NCBI GenBank assembly: GCA_045660265.1
Contig: JAZRDM010000064.1
Coordinates: forward strand, 1 to 39,458
From: Scatosoma sp045660265
GTDB taxonomy: Bacteria; Bacillota; Clostridia; Christensenellales; Borkfalkiaceae
Length of the DNA stretch: 39,458 nt
Direction: 5' to 3'
Each line of letters starts with the position of its first letter. The stretch's first letter is position 1. The notes beneath the pieces were generated by a model that saw only the letters and a list, made by a program, of their open reading frames with translations, ran no database searches and was not told the DNA's origin. The translations under genes and the position numbers were made by a program. Shown here in pieces: positions 1-8,016 of the stretch.

Positions 1-138
1 TCCAAGAAAAATTTGCAAAAATAAAAAAATCCCGCAAAAAATAGCTGTTTTTTAGCGAGATTTAATGTATTTTATACCCAAATAACCATAGAAACGTGGA
101 AATATTTGACCTTTGATTAACTCTTATAGCCCCTGCCA

Positions 139-179
139 AAAGAGCTTCAATCTTTTCGATTGAAGCTCTTTGTTTTTTT
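139..179 (+). terminator. Rho-independent terminator, plus strand
   Basis: A 14-bp perfect stem (139-152 with 158-171, loop TTTTC) is followed by a T-rich tail at 173-179. The orientation fits a plus-strand transcript that ends here, but no gene on that strand is visible in the first 138 bases. Its gene probably lies outside the window. A weaker A/T-rich hairpin at about 29-63 is the only other structure seen in 1-138. Confidence 0.7.
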
Positions 180-196
180 CTTTATATTGCTTTCAT

Positions 197-233
197 AAAA
201 AAACGAGCCAATTCTAGTGACGGCTCGTTTTTT
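197..233 (-). terminator. Terminator of the endonuclease gene
   Basis: The inverted repeat AAAAAACGAGCC / GGCTCGTTTTTT has a 12-base loop. It lies just past the stop codon of the minus-strand endonuclease gene. The A-run on the plus strand becomes the U-tail of the minus-strand transcript. The T-run on the other side means it may also stop plus-strand transcription. Confidence 0.8.
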
Positions 234-238
234 ATCTC

Positions 239-2728
239 TTATTCTTCTTTTCTCTTTTTAAATACAAGCCCACAGCCAACAAGCACAGCGAAACTAATTA
301 TCGACGTGCCAATTGTGATAGAAGACCCGCAACCCGAGCAACCAACCTCACCAATAGGCGCAGTATCGCTGTTAGAAGTTTCACCGTTATTTGAATTTAC
401 CTCATCATCATTTGCGGTGTCAGACGAGGCATCTCCCCCACTGGTTGTATCACTAGATTGTGAATTACTGTCCACGTTAGAGGAATCCGAGTCTGAATCC
501 GCAACGGAATCACTTGATTGATTACCCGTAGCTGGAAGTATTTTTTCTTCCTTGTCCCCGCATATCAAACAAGTTCTAATCGCTTTCCCTTCCGTTGTTT
601 CCGTAGGCTCTTTCCTTGTTACCCAGTCAGTAAAATTGTGTTCGCAAACGTTAGGCTCATCACTGCCATCACCACTTGAACCAGTATCACTGGAAGTATC
701 TCCCAACGCAGGAATCGTTTCTTCTTCGACCTCATCGCAAAGACGACAAGTGCGTTGTTGCAACCCATCTGTCGTTTCCGTGGGCTCTACGACAACAGTC
801 CAACCACCAAATCTATGTTCACAGGCATCAATATCCCCGCCCGTGCCACCGCTAGAAGAATCCGAGCTACTATCCTCGTTAGTGCCACCGCTAGAAGAAT
901 CCGAACTACTATCACCGCTATTGTCCGCGCCTAAAAACTCAATAGTGTTAATCATCGCGCGCTGAGCGTTAGACGTGGTTTCCACTTCAATAGTTTTCAC
1001 AGAGCTTGTATCAATCACAATGGCATCATATTGTCCGTCGTTAGAAGACTTTGTGAGTGTATGCGTTTCTCCATTGATTTTAAGAACCGAAGCATTTGTC
1101 TTGTATTTTGCCGCGTAAATAACAACTTGCTTAACATCGTCGGGAACCGTGAAACTAAACCCGCCAACCGCTTTGCTGGAACCAAGTTTAATACAGGAGT
1201 TCCCCTTTACATCATACGCTTCGTCAAAAACCTTAACTAAATCCGTAAGATTTAATTTATAGCCATTTTCGGTATAAGATTTGGAACCTGTAATCTCCTT
1301 GCCATCATTGGCAGTAGAAGTATTTGCGCCAAAATCAAAGGTTGCAAGAACGTTGCCTGCGACATCACCGCCATTACCGCCGTTCCCACCACCGCTTTCG
1401 CTGGAAATCAACGTGCAATTCTTAAATTCATACGTGCCTTTATAGTTTTTCATTTCGCCAGCTTTTACGGTAATAATATCGCCAATTTGATTACTAACCT
1501 TAAGCTCATAACAGAATACTGGCATATCTTCAAAGCCTTCTACTTCAATAGTAGGGTAATTGTGCTCATCAAACGCAGTAATCTTACCAGTGAGCGTAAA
1601 CGAACCATTGATGGTCTTACCGTCGCTCAACGCATAAAGTGCATTCAAAATACCTTCCGTAGTGGTAAGGTCGGGCGTATCGATATCGCCACTGCCCGTG
1701 TCAGTGTCCGTACTGCCGTCGGGTGTAGACGAATTGCCCCCCGAACTGCCACCGTTGCCGCCCGCTTGACCATTGCTTGCCTTGCCCGAAGGAGTAGGCA
1801 TATCGTTGGGCGCTTCTTGCCCGAAAAGTTGCCAAGCAAATTCAGGATAGTCAACAAAAACGTTTCTCGTTCCCGTAATGTCTTCCACAACGTCGTTGCG
1901 CCCCATTTCCCAAGTATCAACGGGGTCTTCTTCCATCCATTGCAAAAGGACGTTCATACTTTCCATAACGCCGCTTTGACCCCACGCATAGCTTGTATTC
2001 CCCCAACGTACATACGTATGAAGGAATATACGAGCACAGTCTCCGCGAAGGTTTACTTTACCATTTCCCTCACTATTAGGGTCGTAATATCCACTGCTTT
2101 GACCATAAGCCGTATTGCCACGGCTACTATTCTCCTGCACCCATGTAGGACGAAGCATCATAATATCAGCTTCATCATCCCCACCCTTGCCATCGCCGTT
2201 TAAGCTTTTACTCTTTGGCCACGCGTGCTCACGATTCCAAGTGGCTCCACTGTCCCATGCAGGGCCTATTCCTTTGGCTGAATAAAAAGAGGAAATTTTA
2301 TTAGAATTACCATTAACACAATCCGTATAGCGGTACATTTCTCTTGTACTATCGTAGCTTGTTCTCTTGGTCTGCTTTGAGGACATCAAAGTTTTCAAGG
2401 AGCTGTACAGCACGCTATTATGCGCATTAGATTGCGACGAACCGCCAGATTGCTTTGAAAGCGTATCGTAGGTATAGCTTCCAGTATAAAAATTTTGCGC
2501 ATCAGTAGAAAGAAAAATACAATCTTCCTCACGCGCGCCCCAATTCGCTAAATATGTACCTGAAGTATTGTACTTGACATCCGAAGCTTGCGTATAGCCC
2601 GTTGCATTCCCAAGCAACAAGTCGCTCGCCGCCTCTGCTTTGTTTGCTTTTATCCCTATAATGCTGAAAGGAACAGCCGCAACAAGCAAAGCCGCTAATG
2701 CAATTGAAATTTTCTTCAAAATTTTCAT
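239..2728 (-). CDS. Secreted, surface-anchored endonuclease I family protein
   Basis: This 829-residue protein is predicted to be an extracellular nuclease held at the cell surface. Residues 1-34 form a signal peptide ending in AEA. Residues about 100-310 match the endonuclease I family, with the NREHAWPKS block (His near 167) expected to be the metal-binding catalytic site. An OB-fold-like domain at about 355-445 is a typical nucleic acid binding partner of these nucleases. A beta-rich domain of unknown role follows at about 455-600. Two Cys-pair repeats come next (CEHRFGGW...RTCRLC and CEHNFTDW...RTCLICG, each ending in IPAL or LPAT), separated by Ser/Asp-rich linkers. The C-terminus has GCSGCGSS, one hydrophobic segment and a KKRKEE tail, and no LPXTG motif. 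The ATG is preceded by AAGGTG 11 bases upstream and by a strong promoter. The likely role is degrading external DNA for nutrients, which is inferred from the family. Confidence 0.85.
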   Translation of the reverse strand: MKILKKISIALAALLVAAVPFSIIGIKANKAEAASDLLLGNATGYTQASDVKYNTSGTYLANWGAREEDCIFLSTDAQNFYTGSYTYDTLSKQSGGSSQSNAHNSVLYSSLKTLMSSKQTKRTSYDSTREMYRYTDCVNGNSNKISSFYSAKGIGPAWDSGATWNREHAWPKSKSLNGDGKGGDDEADIMMLRPTWVQENSSRGNTAYGQSSGYYDPNSEGNGKVNLRGDCARIFLHTYVRWGNTSYAWGQSGVMESMNVLLQWMEEDPVDTWEMGRNDVVEDITGTRNVFVDYPEFAWQLFGQEAPNDMPTPSGKASNGQAGGNGGSSGGNSSTPDGSTDTDTGSGDIDTPDLTTTEGILNALYALSDGKTINGSFTLTGKITAFDEHNYPTIEVEGFEDMPVFCYELKVSNQIGDIITVKAGEMKNYKGTYEFKNCTLISSESGGGNGGNGGDVAGNVLATFDFGANTSTANDGKEITGSKSYTENGYKLNLTDLVKVFDEAYDVKGNSCIKLGSSKAVGGFSFTVPDDVKQVVIYAAKYKTNASVLKINGETHTLTKSSNDGQYDAIVIDTSSVKTIEVETTSNAQRAMINTIEFLGADNSGDSSSDSSSGGTNEDSSSDSSSGGTGGDIDACEHRFGGWTVVVEPTETTDGLQQRTCRLCDEVEEETIPALGDTSSDTGSSGDGSDEPNVCEHNFTDWVTRKEPTETTEGKAIRTCLICGDKEEKILPATGNQSSDSVADSDSDSSNVDSNSQSSDTTSGGDASSDTANDDEVNSNNGETSNSDTAPIGEVGCSGCGSSITIGTSIISFAVLVGCGLVFKKRKEE

Positions 2729-2765
2729 TTTATCTTTTGCACCTTAAAAAATATTTTATAATGCT

Positions 2766-2794
2766 ATTGTAAAACAATTTACAGCATTTGTCAA
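2766..2794 (-). promoter_or_regulatory. Sigma-A promoter of the endonuclease gene
   Basis: On the minus strand, TTGACA (2794-2789) and TACAAT (2771-2766) are separated by exactly 17 bases. They lie 38 bases upstream of the endonuclease ATG. Confidence 0.85.
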
Positions 2795-2825
2795 CTTATA
2801 TTATGGCAAATATCCTTATTTTATA

Positions 2826-2850
2826 AAATAAGGCCGCCTTTAAGGCAGCC
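2826..2850 (-). terminator. Terminator of the mgtC-family gene
   Basis: The minus-strand hairpin GGCTGCCT-TAA-AGGCGGCC has 8 pairs including one G-U. It is followed by a U-rich stretch (TTATTTTATAA) and begins 10 bases after the stop codon of the upstream MgtC-family gene. Confidence 0.75.
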
Positions 2851-2859
2851 CTATCCGCT

Positions 2860-3540
2860 TTAATTATCATCACAACGCTCAATGGAAATAATGAAAGTAT
2901 TTTTCTTCATAATATCGTCAAGCTGCGTGGAAGAATATTCTTCAATCGTATCCAACTTCGCGTGATAAATCAATTCTTCCCCCTTTCTTTCTACAACCAA
3001 ACGGTTATATCTATCAATGTCGAAAATTTGCTTAATTTTATCACGTTCGTCCGTTCTTTGCACAAACGAAATTTTGATAGAATAAATCTTTTTCGTCTTG
3101 AAAATGCGCCAGTTTCTATGCAGGAACCACTGAATAAAAATCAAGAGTCCCGTTGCAAGGCAAGCAACAATCCAAAGCCCGCCACCGCAAGCCATACCAA
3201 CGCCCGCAGCCGTCCAAACGCCCGCAGCCGTCGTTAAGCCGTGCACTACGTTCTTTTTATACACAATAATACCTGCACCCAGGAAACCGATACCTGCAAC
3301 GATTTGCGCGGCAATACGCGCGGAATCCGCATCCGAGCCAAACGCATTTTTAGAAATGACCATCATCAACGCCGCGCCGAATGCAACGATAGTATGTGTT
3401 CTTATACCAGCTTCTTTATATCTAGACTTTCTTTCCAAGCCGATTAAAAAACCCAACACTGCGGCGAGGAGTAAATCTAACACCATCCACAACTGTTCAA
3501 TCCGAACATTGTTTAACATTGTTTCAATGAATTTTTCCAT
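2860..3540 (-). CDS. MgtC/SapB family membrane protein
   Basis: This is a 226-residue integral membrane protein of the MgtC/SapB family. The family is associated with growth at low magnesium and with modulation of membrane ATPases; its biochemical role is not settled. About four hydrophobic segments fill residues 15-145. They include the family hallmarks GFLIGLERK, GIRTH, QIVAGIGFLGAGII and GLTTAAGVW. A soluble C-terminal domain of about 75 residues follows, which may be a small regulatory fold. An upstream in-frame GTG at 3546 overlaps the ribosome binding site AAGGAG. I therefore chose the ATG at 3540, which has 5-base spacing. The gene stands alone with its own terminator. Specific substrate or partner cannot be read from the sequence. 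Confidence 0.88.
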   Translation of the reverse strand: MEKFIETMLNNVRIEQLWMVLDLLLAAVLGFLIGLERKSRYKEAGIRTHTIVAFGAALMMVISKNAFGSDADSARIAAQIVAGIGFLGAGIIVYKKNVVHGLTTAAGVWTAAGVGMACGGGLWIVACLATGLLIFIQWFLHRNWRIFKTKKIYSIKISFVQRTDERDKIKQIFDIDRYNRLVVERKGEELIYHAKLDTIEEYSSTQLDDIMKKNTFIISIERCDDN

Positions 3541-3652
3541 ACCCACTCCTTACGTTTTATTATATTCTTAATAAGGGAGTTTATTATATCATCTTTCAAT
3601 AAAAAATTCAAGAGCTTTTATAAAAAAAGTTTGAAAAACACCCTTTTTCGAC

Positions 3653-3681
3653 TTGACATTTGACAAATTATTCACTATAAT
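3653..3681 (+). promoter_or_regulatory. Consensus promoter of tRNA-Thr
   Basis: A perfect TTGACA (3653-3658), 17-base spacer and perfect TATAAT (3676-3681) lie 20 bases before the tRNA. This is a strong constitutive sigma-A promoter, as expected for a stable RNA gene. Confidence 0.92.
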
Positions 3682-3701
3682 ATCGTTTGTAACTTTGAAA
3701 T

Positions 3702-3777
<76 letters not shown>

Positions 3778-3778
3778 G

Positions 3779-3813
3779 AATCGGTCTGTAAGAATGCTTA
3801 TAGACCGATTTTT
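3779..3813 (+). terminator. Terminator of tRNA-Thr
   Basis: A 14-bp stem (3779-3792 with 3797-3810, including one G-U) has loop AATG and a T5 tail. It begins one base after the encoded CCA. It lies directly upstream of the acetyltransferase gene, which would therefore depend on readthrough or on a promoter I could not identify. Confidence 0.92.
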
Positions 3814-3831
3814 CATATACGAGGTATGTTT

Positions 3832-4299
3832 ATGATTAGAAATGCAAAATTAGAAGATATTCCTGCAATTAATAATCTATTGCGGCAAGTGTTGGACGTA
3901 CACGCCGAAGGCCGTCCCGACATTTTTAAACAAGGCACCGCAAAATATTCTGACGAAAAGTTAATCGCGATTATTGAAAACCCTAACACCCCTATTTTCG
4001 TTGCATTAAATATACAAGGCGACGTAGTGGGATATGCTTTTTGTCAATACCGAATTATTCAAGGCAGTCCAATGCTCCACGACGTAAAATATTGCTATAT
4101 CGACGACCTTTGCGTAGATAGAAGTTTGCGTGGACAAGGCATCGGCACGCAGTTATACGAACACGTAAAACAGCACGCACAAAAAGATGGATATTCCGCT
4201 ATTCGTTTGAATGTGTGGTGTTTAAACGAAAGTGCGATCCGCTTTTACAACAAACTTGGTTTAACCCCGCTTTCTATGATTATGGAACAAAAAATATAA
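3832..4299 (+). CDS. GNAT family N-acetyltransferase
   Basis: This 155-residue protein has a single GNAT fold and would transfer an acetyl group from acetyl-CoA to an amine. Motif A, which binds the CoA pyrophosphate, is RSLRGQGIGTQLYEHV at about residues 98-113. The C-terminal part RLNVWCLNESAIRFYNKLGL is the usual motif B region. The open frame extends back through the tRNA, so the upstream part is spurious. GAGG at 3821-3824 gives 7-base spacing to the ATG at 3832 and only 1 base to the ATG at 3826, so 3832 was chosen. The substrate is unknown. The gene shares a bidirectional terminator with the convergent rny. Confidence 0.9.
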   Translation: MIRNAKLEDIPAINNLLRQVLDVHAEGRPDIFKQGTAKYSDEKLIAIIENPNTPIFVALNIQGDVVGYAFCQYRIIQGSPMLHDVKYCYIDDLCVDRSLRGQGIGTQLYEHVKQHAQKDGYSAIRLNVWCLNESAIRFYNKLGLTPLSMIMEQKI

Positions 4300-4300
4300 G

Positions 4301-4330
4301 AAAAACCTTCCCAAGCAGGGAAGGTTTTTT
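4301..4330. terminator. Bidirectional terminator between the GNAT gene and rny
   Basis: AAAAACCTTCCC (4301-4312), loop AAGCA and GGGAAGGTTTTTT (4318-4330) form a perfect stem. It has an A-run on one side and a T-run on the other, so it can end both convergent transcripts. It lies between the two stop codons. Confidence 0.92.
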
Positions 4331-4332
4331 GC

Positions 4333-5958
4333 TTACTTTGCGTATTCAACACCGCGGAATTCGCGGATAACGTTGACTTTGATTTGTCCGGGATATTCAA
4401 GCTCCGTTTCAATCTTCTTTGCAATATCTTTGGCAAGAAAGAGCGCTTGCGCATCGTCCACCTGTTCAGGCTTAACGATAACACGTACTTCTCTACCTGC
4501 TTGGATTGCGTAACTCTTATCAACGCCGTGGAAGCTAGATGCGATTTCTTCCAATCTTTCCAAACGCTTCACGTAGTTGGAACCCATTTCACGTCTTGCG
4601 CCAGGGCGAGCGCCGGAAATAGCATCTGCTGCTTGAATCAGCACGGCTTCAATCGTTTTGGGCTCTACGTCGCCGTGGTGCGCCATAATCGCATTGACGA
4701 TATTTGCATTTTCCTTGTACTTCTTAGCGAGATCCGCACCGATTTGAATGTGCGTGCCTTCTTGTTCTTGGTCAACTGCCTTACCGATATCGTGTAATAA
4801 ACCTGCACGTTTTGCAAAGTTTACGTCCAAGCCAAGTTCAGCTGCCATTTGACCTGCGAGCATAGACACTTCAACGGAATGTTTATATACGTTTTGCCCA
4901 TAGCTCGTTCTAAATTACAAACGACCGATAAGCTTAATGAGTTCGGGGTGCAAGCCAAAGATGCCTGCTTCAAACACAGCCGCTTCGCCCGCTTCTTTGA
5001 TTTGGATATCCATCTCACGGGTAACCTTGTCCACCGTTTCTTCAATGCGAGCGGGGTGGATACGGCCGTCGTTAATCAGCTTTTCCAAAGAAAGGCGTGC
5101 AATTTCACGGCGCACGGGATCAAAACCCGACAAAATAACCACTTCGGGGGTATCGTCAATGATAAGCTCAATGCCCGTTGCATTTTCCAAGGCACGAATA
5201 TTTCTACCTTCACGGCCAATGATACGCGCCTTCATATCATCACTGGGAAGAGGAACAACGGAAACCGTAATTTCCGATGCGTGGTCAGCCGCGCATTTTT
5301 GAATCGCCAAAGAGATAATCTTTTTAGCATTCATATCCGCTTCGTCCTTTGCTTGCTGTTCAAGGTTGCGAACTTGAATAGCCACGTCGTGACGAGTGCT
5401 GTCTAAAATTTCTTCCGTTAAAATACGTTTCGCTTCTTCACGCGTAAGTTGCGCAACTTTTTCAAGCTCTTGAATCATCAATTCGTGTTGGGAATTGAGT
5501 TTATCTTGCAATTCCTCCACTTCTTCTTCCTTTTTATGGAGTTTTTCTTTTTGTTCTTCAAGGGCTTCCGTCTTTTTATCGAGGGAATCTTCTTTTTGCG
5601 TTAAGCGTTGCTCCATACGTTGAAGTTCCGCTTTCTTTTCTTTGGATTCACGCTCGAATTCGTTTCTTAATTTTAAATCCTGTTCCTTTGCCTCCAAAAG
5701 AGCCTCTTTCAATGCCCTTTTGCTTTCTTCTTTGCCTTGGTTTTTAATGCGTTCCGCTTCCTTTTCTGCATCCGTAACGATTTTTTTCACACGTTCTTGC
5801 GCAGAACCAACTTTTTTTTCTACGCCTTTTTTGTAGATGAGAAGGGTGAGGGCAACGCCTAATACCGCCGCAAGTACCGCCGCGCCAGCAGCAATACCTA
5901 CAACCGCCTCTAAGGGCAATGTAGCGAGAAACAGGACGCTCAAACTAATAGTGCTCAT
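4333..5958 (-). pseudogene. rny: Ribonuclease Y interrupted by an in-frame stop
   Basis: RNase Y is a membrane-bound endoribonuclease that starts mRNA decay in Bacillota. The reading frame is complete in one frame from ATG 5958 to the stop at 4333 (about 541 codons, near the family's 520), except for a TAA at 4917-4915, codon 348. Before it lie an N-terminal membrane helix (about residues 14-42), a long coiled coil (about 50-200) and the KH domain (GREGRNIRALENATG). After it comes the HD domain with its first conserved His (YKHSVEV) and HDIGKA. The family motif LLGRLKYRTSYGQN reads here LIGRL-stop-FRTSYGQN, so only the lysine codon is lost. The second part has ATG at 4869, but this would drop the first HD histidine and no ribosome site precedes it. 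It could be a true null allele, or a base error in the assembly. The start has AGGAGG 7 bases upstream and a strong promoter. Confidence 0.85.
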
Positions 5959-6050
5959 TTGTTGCCTCCTGTATAAAATTAAATTGAAAAAAATATTATC
6001 TATACGGGTTTTTCAAAAAAATCCGACCCATAATTTTTTCCATCATACAC

Positions 6051-6079
6051 ATTGTACAACATATTTTGGCAAATGTCAA
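6051..6079 (-). promoter_or_regulatory. Sigma-A promoter of rny
   Basis: On the minus strand, TTGACA (6079-6074), a 17-base spacer and TACAAT (6056-6051) lie about 93 bases before the rny ATG. The roughly 85-base leader contains an imperfect hairpin (CGGATTTTT/AAAAACCCG) with no U-tail. Confidence 0.88.
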
Positions 6080-6127
6080 TTGTTTGAGGAAAAATAGTTT
6101 GTGGAAACGACAATAATTTTGCATAGC

Positions 6128-6157
6128 AAAAAAGAAGACCGTTAAGTCTCCTTTTTT
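6128..6157 (-). terminator. Terminator of the ftsK-recA unit
   Basis: On the minus strand AAAAAAGGAGAC, a 6-base loop and GTCTTCTTTTTT form a 12-bp stem (one G-U) ending in U6. It begins 9 bases after the recA stop and separates recA from rny. Confidence 0.88.
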
Positions 6158-6166
6158 ACGAATATT

Positions 6167-7198
6167 TTACTCTTCTTTTGTCGGTTCTTCTTCCGCCTTA
6201 CCCTTTGCGGCGTCACGAATTTTCTTTTCAATTTCCGCTTTTACTTCCGGGTTTTCCCTTAAATAGGTGCGCAATTTTTCACGACCTTGTGCAATTTTTA
6301 CCCCTTCATAGCTAAAGAACGAGCCACTCTTTGCAATGATGTCAAACTGCACGCCCATATCCATAATACAACCTTCTTGCGAAATGCCTTCCCCGAAAAC
6401 GATATCAAATTCTGCTTGACGGAAAGGAGGCGCAAGTTTGTTTTTAACAACCTTTGCTTTCGTTCTGTTTCCCATCGCCCCGTCGGCATCTTTGAGCGTA
6501 TCCATTTTACGGATATCCAAGCGCATACTTGCATAGAATTTCAATGCTTTACCGCCAGGTGTCGTTTCGGGATTTCCAAACATAACGCCAACCTTTTCAC
6601 GGAGTTGGTTAATAAAGATAACGCAAGTTTTCGATTTATTGACAATTGCCGTCAACTTGCGAAGCGCTTGCGACATCAATCTTGCTTGCAAGCCAACGTG
6701 CGTATCACCCATATCCCCTTCAATTTCCGCCTTCGGCGTCAATGCAGCAACGGAATCCACAACGATAATATCAACAGCGGAGCTTCTTACCAATGCATCT
6801 GCGATATCCAACGCCTGTTCACCGGTGTCAGGTTGAGATACGTACAAATCGTCAAGATTTACGCCCAGTTTTTTTGCATATACGGGGTCAAGTGCGTGTT
6901 CCGCATCGATAAACGCCGCTACGCCACCCATTTTTTGCGCTTCCGCAATAGCGTGAAGTGCAACCGTGGTTTTACCGGAAGATTCAGGCCCGTAGATTTC
7001 AATAATTCTACCGCGAGGAAAACCGCCAACGCCCAACGCAAGGTCCAACGTTAAACAGCCAGACGGAATCACTTCTATTTCCGTTTTGCCTGCTTCATCG
7101 CCAAGGCGCATAATAGACCCTTTACCGTACTGCTTTTCAATTTGCAGTAAGACGGCGTCTAACGCACGCATCTTTTCAGTATTTTTTTCGTTTGCCAT
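6167..7198 (-). CDS. recA: Recombinase RecA
   Basis: RecA forms filaments on single-stranded DNA, drives homologous strand exchange using ATP, and promotes LexA self-cleavage. The 343 residues match the usual length. Walker A is GPESSGKTT near residue 66, and Walker B lies in VDIIVVDSVAAL. Loop L1 includes GDTHVGLQARLMSQALRK, and loop L2 is in FINQLREKVGVMFGNPETTPGG. The acidic, charged C-terminus (EEEPTKEE) is typical. AGGAGA stands about 8 bases before the ATG. recA is the last gene of the ftsK-rimO-pgsA-cinA-recA run, 29 bases after cinA. The cinA-recA pairing is common in Bacillota. I saw no obvious LexA box in the short cinA-recA gap, so expression probably comes from the upstream promoter. 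Confidence 0.98.
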   Translation of the reverse strand: MANEKNTEKMRALDAVLLQIEKQYGKGSIMRLGDEAGKTEIEVIPSGCLTLDLALGVGGFPRGRIIEIYGPESSGKTTVALHAIAEAQKMGGVAAFIDAEHALDPVYAKKLGVNLDDLYVSQPDTGEQALDIADALVRSSAVDIIVVDSVAALTPKAEIEGDMGDTHVGLQARLMSQALRKLTAIVNKSKTCVIFINQLREKVGVMFGNPETTPGGKALKFYASMRLDIRKMDTLKDADGAMGNRTKAKVVKNKLAPPFRQAEFDIVFGEGISQEGCIMDMGVQFDIIAKSGSFFSYEGVKIAQGREKLRTYLRENPEVKAEIEKKIRDAAKGKAEEEPTKEE

Positions 7199-7227
7199 TT
7201 ATATATTCTCCTAATAATATTTTTTCG

Positions 7228-8001
7228 TTATAAATTTTGCAACAATCTACACGTATGCTCTAAAATACGGTTGATTGCTTGTTCCGTAATTTCCTGCCGA
7301 TTACCTTTAAAAAGATATTCGTAGACGCATACCTCGTTTTTTATTCCAACCCCTAAATAACAAAGCCCAACAAGCTTACCGGAAGCGTCCGAACCCGGAC
7401 CCGCAAGTCCCGTTGTAGTAATAGCCACGTCGCAATCCCCCGTATTTAACAATCCGCAAACCATTTCGTACGCCGTTTCTTTGGACACTGCGCCATATTC
7501 GTCCAAGGTTTGTTTTAAAACACCAAGCCGTTTTATTTTCGACTGCTCATTATACGTGTTTAATCCCTCAAAATAGACCGCGCTCGCACCCGAAACGGAA
7601 GTAATCCGCCTTGCAACACCACCACCCGTAAAAGATTCCGCAACGCTAATTTTTAATTCGCGCGCTTTCAGCAATTCCACCAACTCATTTTCGATGGAAT
7701 TTCCGTTAAACTCATACACGGTGCCGTCAAATCCGTCTAAATAGGATTGAAAACTTAACTTACGCGCAGGCATTGAAGTCGATTTTAAACCATTTATTGC
7801 ATCCTCATCGAGCAAAAAGACGGATAAATCTTTTGCGTTAAATTCTTTTAAGAGTTTATCAACGCTTTGCACGTCGTTTTGAGAAAGTATGCGCACCTCA
7901 TCAAAGGAATATCCGTGATTTGCAAGTGCATTAAAAAACTTGGACGAAGCACCCATGTCCGCATTCAACGTATTTTTGAGTATTACGCACACTTTCGCCA
8001 T
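7228..8001 (-). CDS. cinA: CinA-family protein, PncC-type amidohydrolase domain with short divergent N-terminus
   Basis: The C-terminal 160 residues are a CinA C-terminal (PncC) domain, which in characterised members deamidates nicotinamide mononucleotide. Visible motifs are VAESFTGGGVARRIT, SAVYFEGLNTYNEQSKIKRLGV, GAVSKETA and AITTTGLAGPGS. The usual AESCTGG reads AESFTGG here, so Cys is replaced by Phe. The N-terminal 95 residues (MAKVCVILKN...DEVRILSQND...) are too short for the roughly 250-residue MoCF domain of full CinA. They look like a remnant or a different small domain. At 257 residues the protein is between stand-alone PncC (about 160) and CinA (about 410). AGAGGTG precedes the ATG. 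It lies between pgsA and recA, the usual cinA position. Confidence 0.85.
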   Translation of the reverse strand: MAKVCVILKNTLNADMGASSKFFNALANHGYSFDEVRILSQNDVQSVDKLLKEFNAKDLSVFLLDEDAINGLKSTSMPARKLSFQSYLDGFDGTVYEFNGNSIENELVELLKARELKISVAESFTGGGVARRITSVSGASAVYFEGLNTYNEQSKIKRLGVLKQTLDEYGAVSKETAYEMVCGLLNTGDCDVAITTTGLAGPGSDASGKLVGLCYLGVGIKNEVCVYEYLFKGNRQEITEQAINRILEHTCRLLQNL

Positions 8002-8016
8002 CCAAACACCTCTTCG

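Noticed and set aside
1487..2203. 238-codon plus-strand frame inside the endonuclease gene
   Set aside because: Shadow frame, basic low-complexity product, no ribosome site.
3541..3546. GTG start of the MgtC-family gene at 3546
   Set aside because: The GTG lies inside the ribosome binding site AAGGAG; ATG 3540 fits better.
4915..4917. Recoding (selenocysteine, pyrrolysine or reassigned stop) at the rny stop
   Set aside because: The codon is TAA, not TGA or TAG, and TAA ends other genes in the window.
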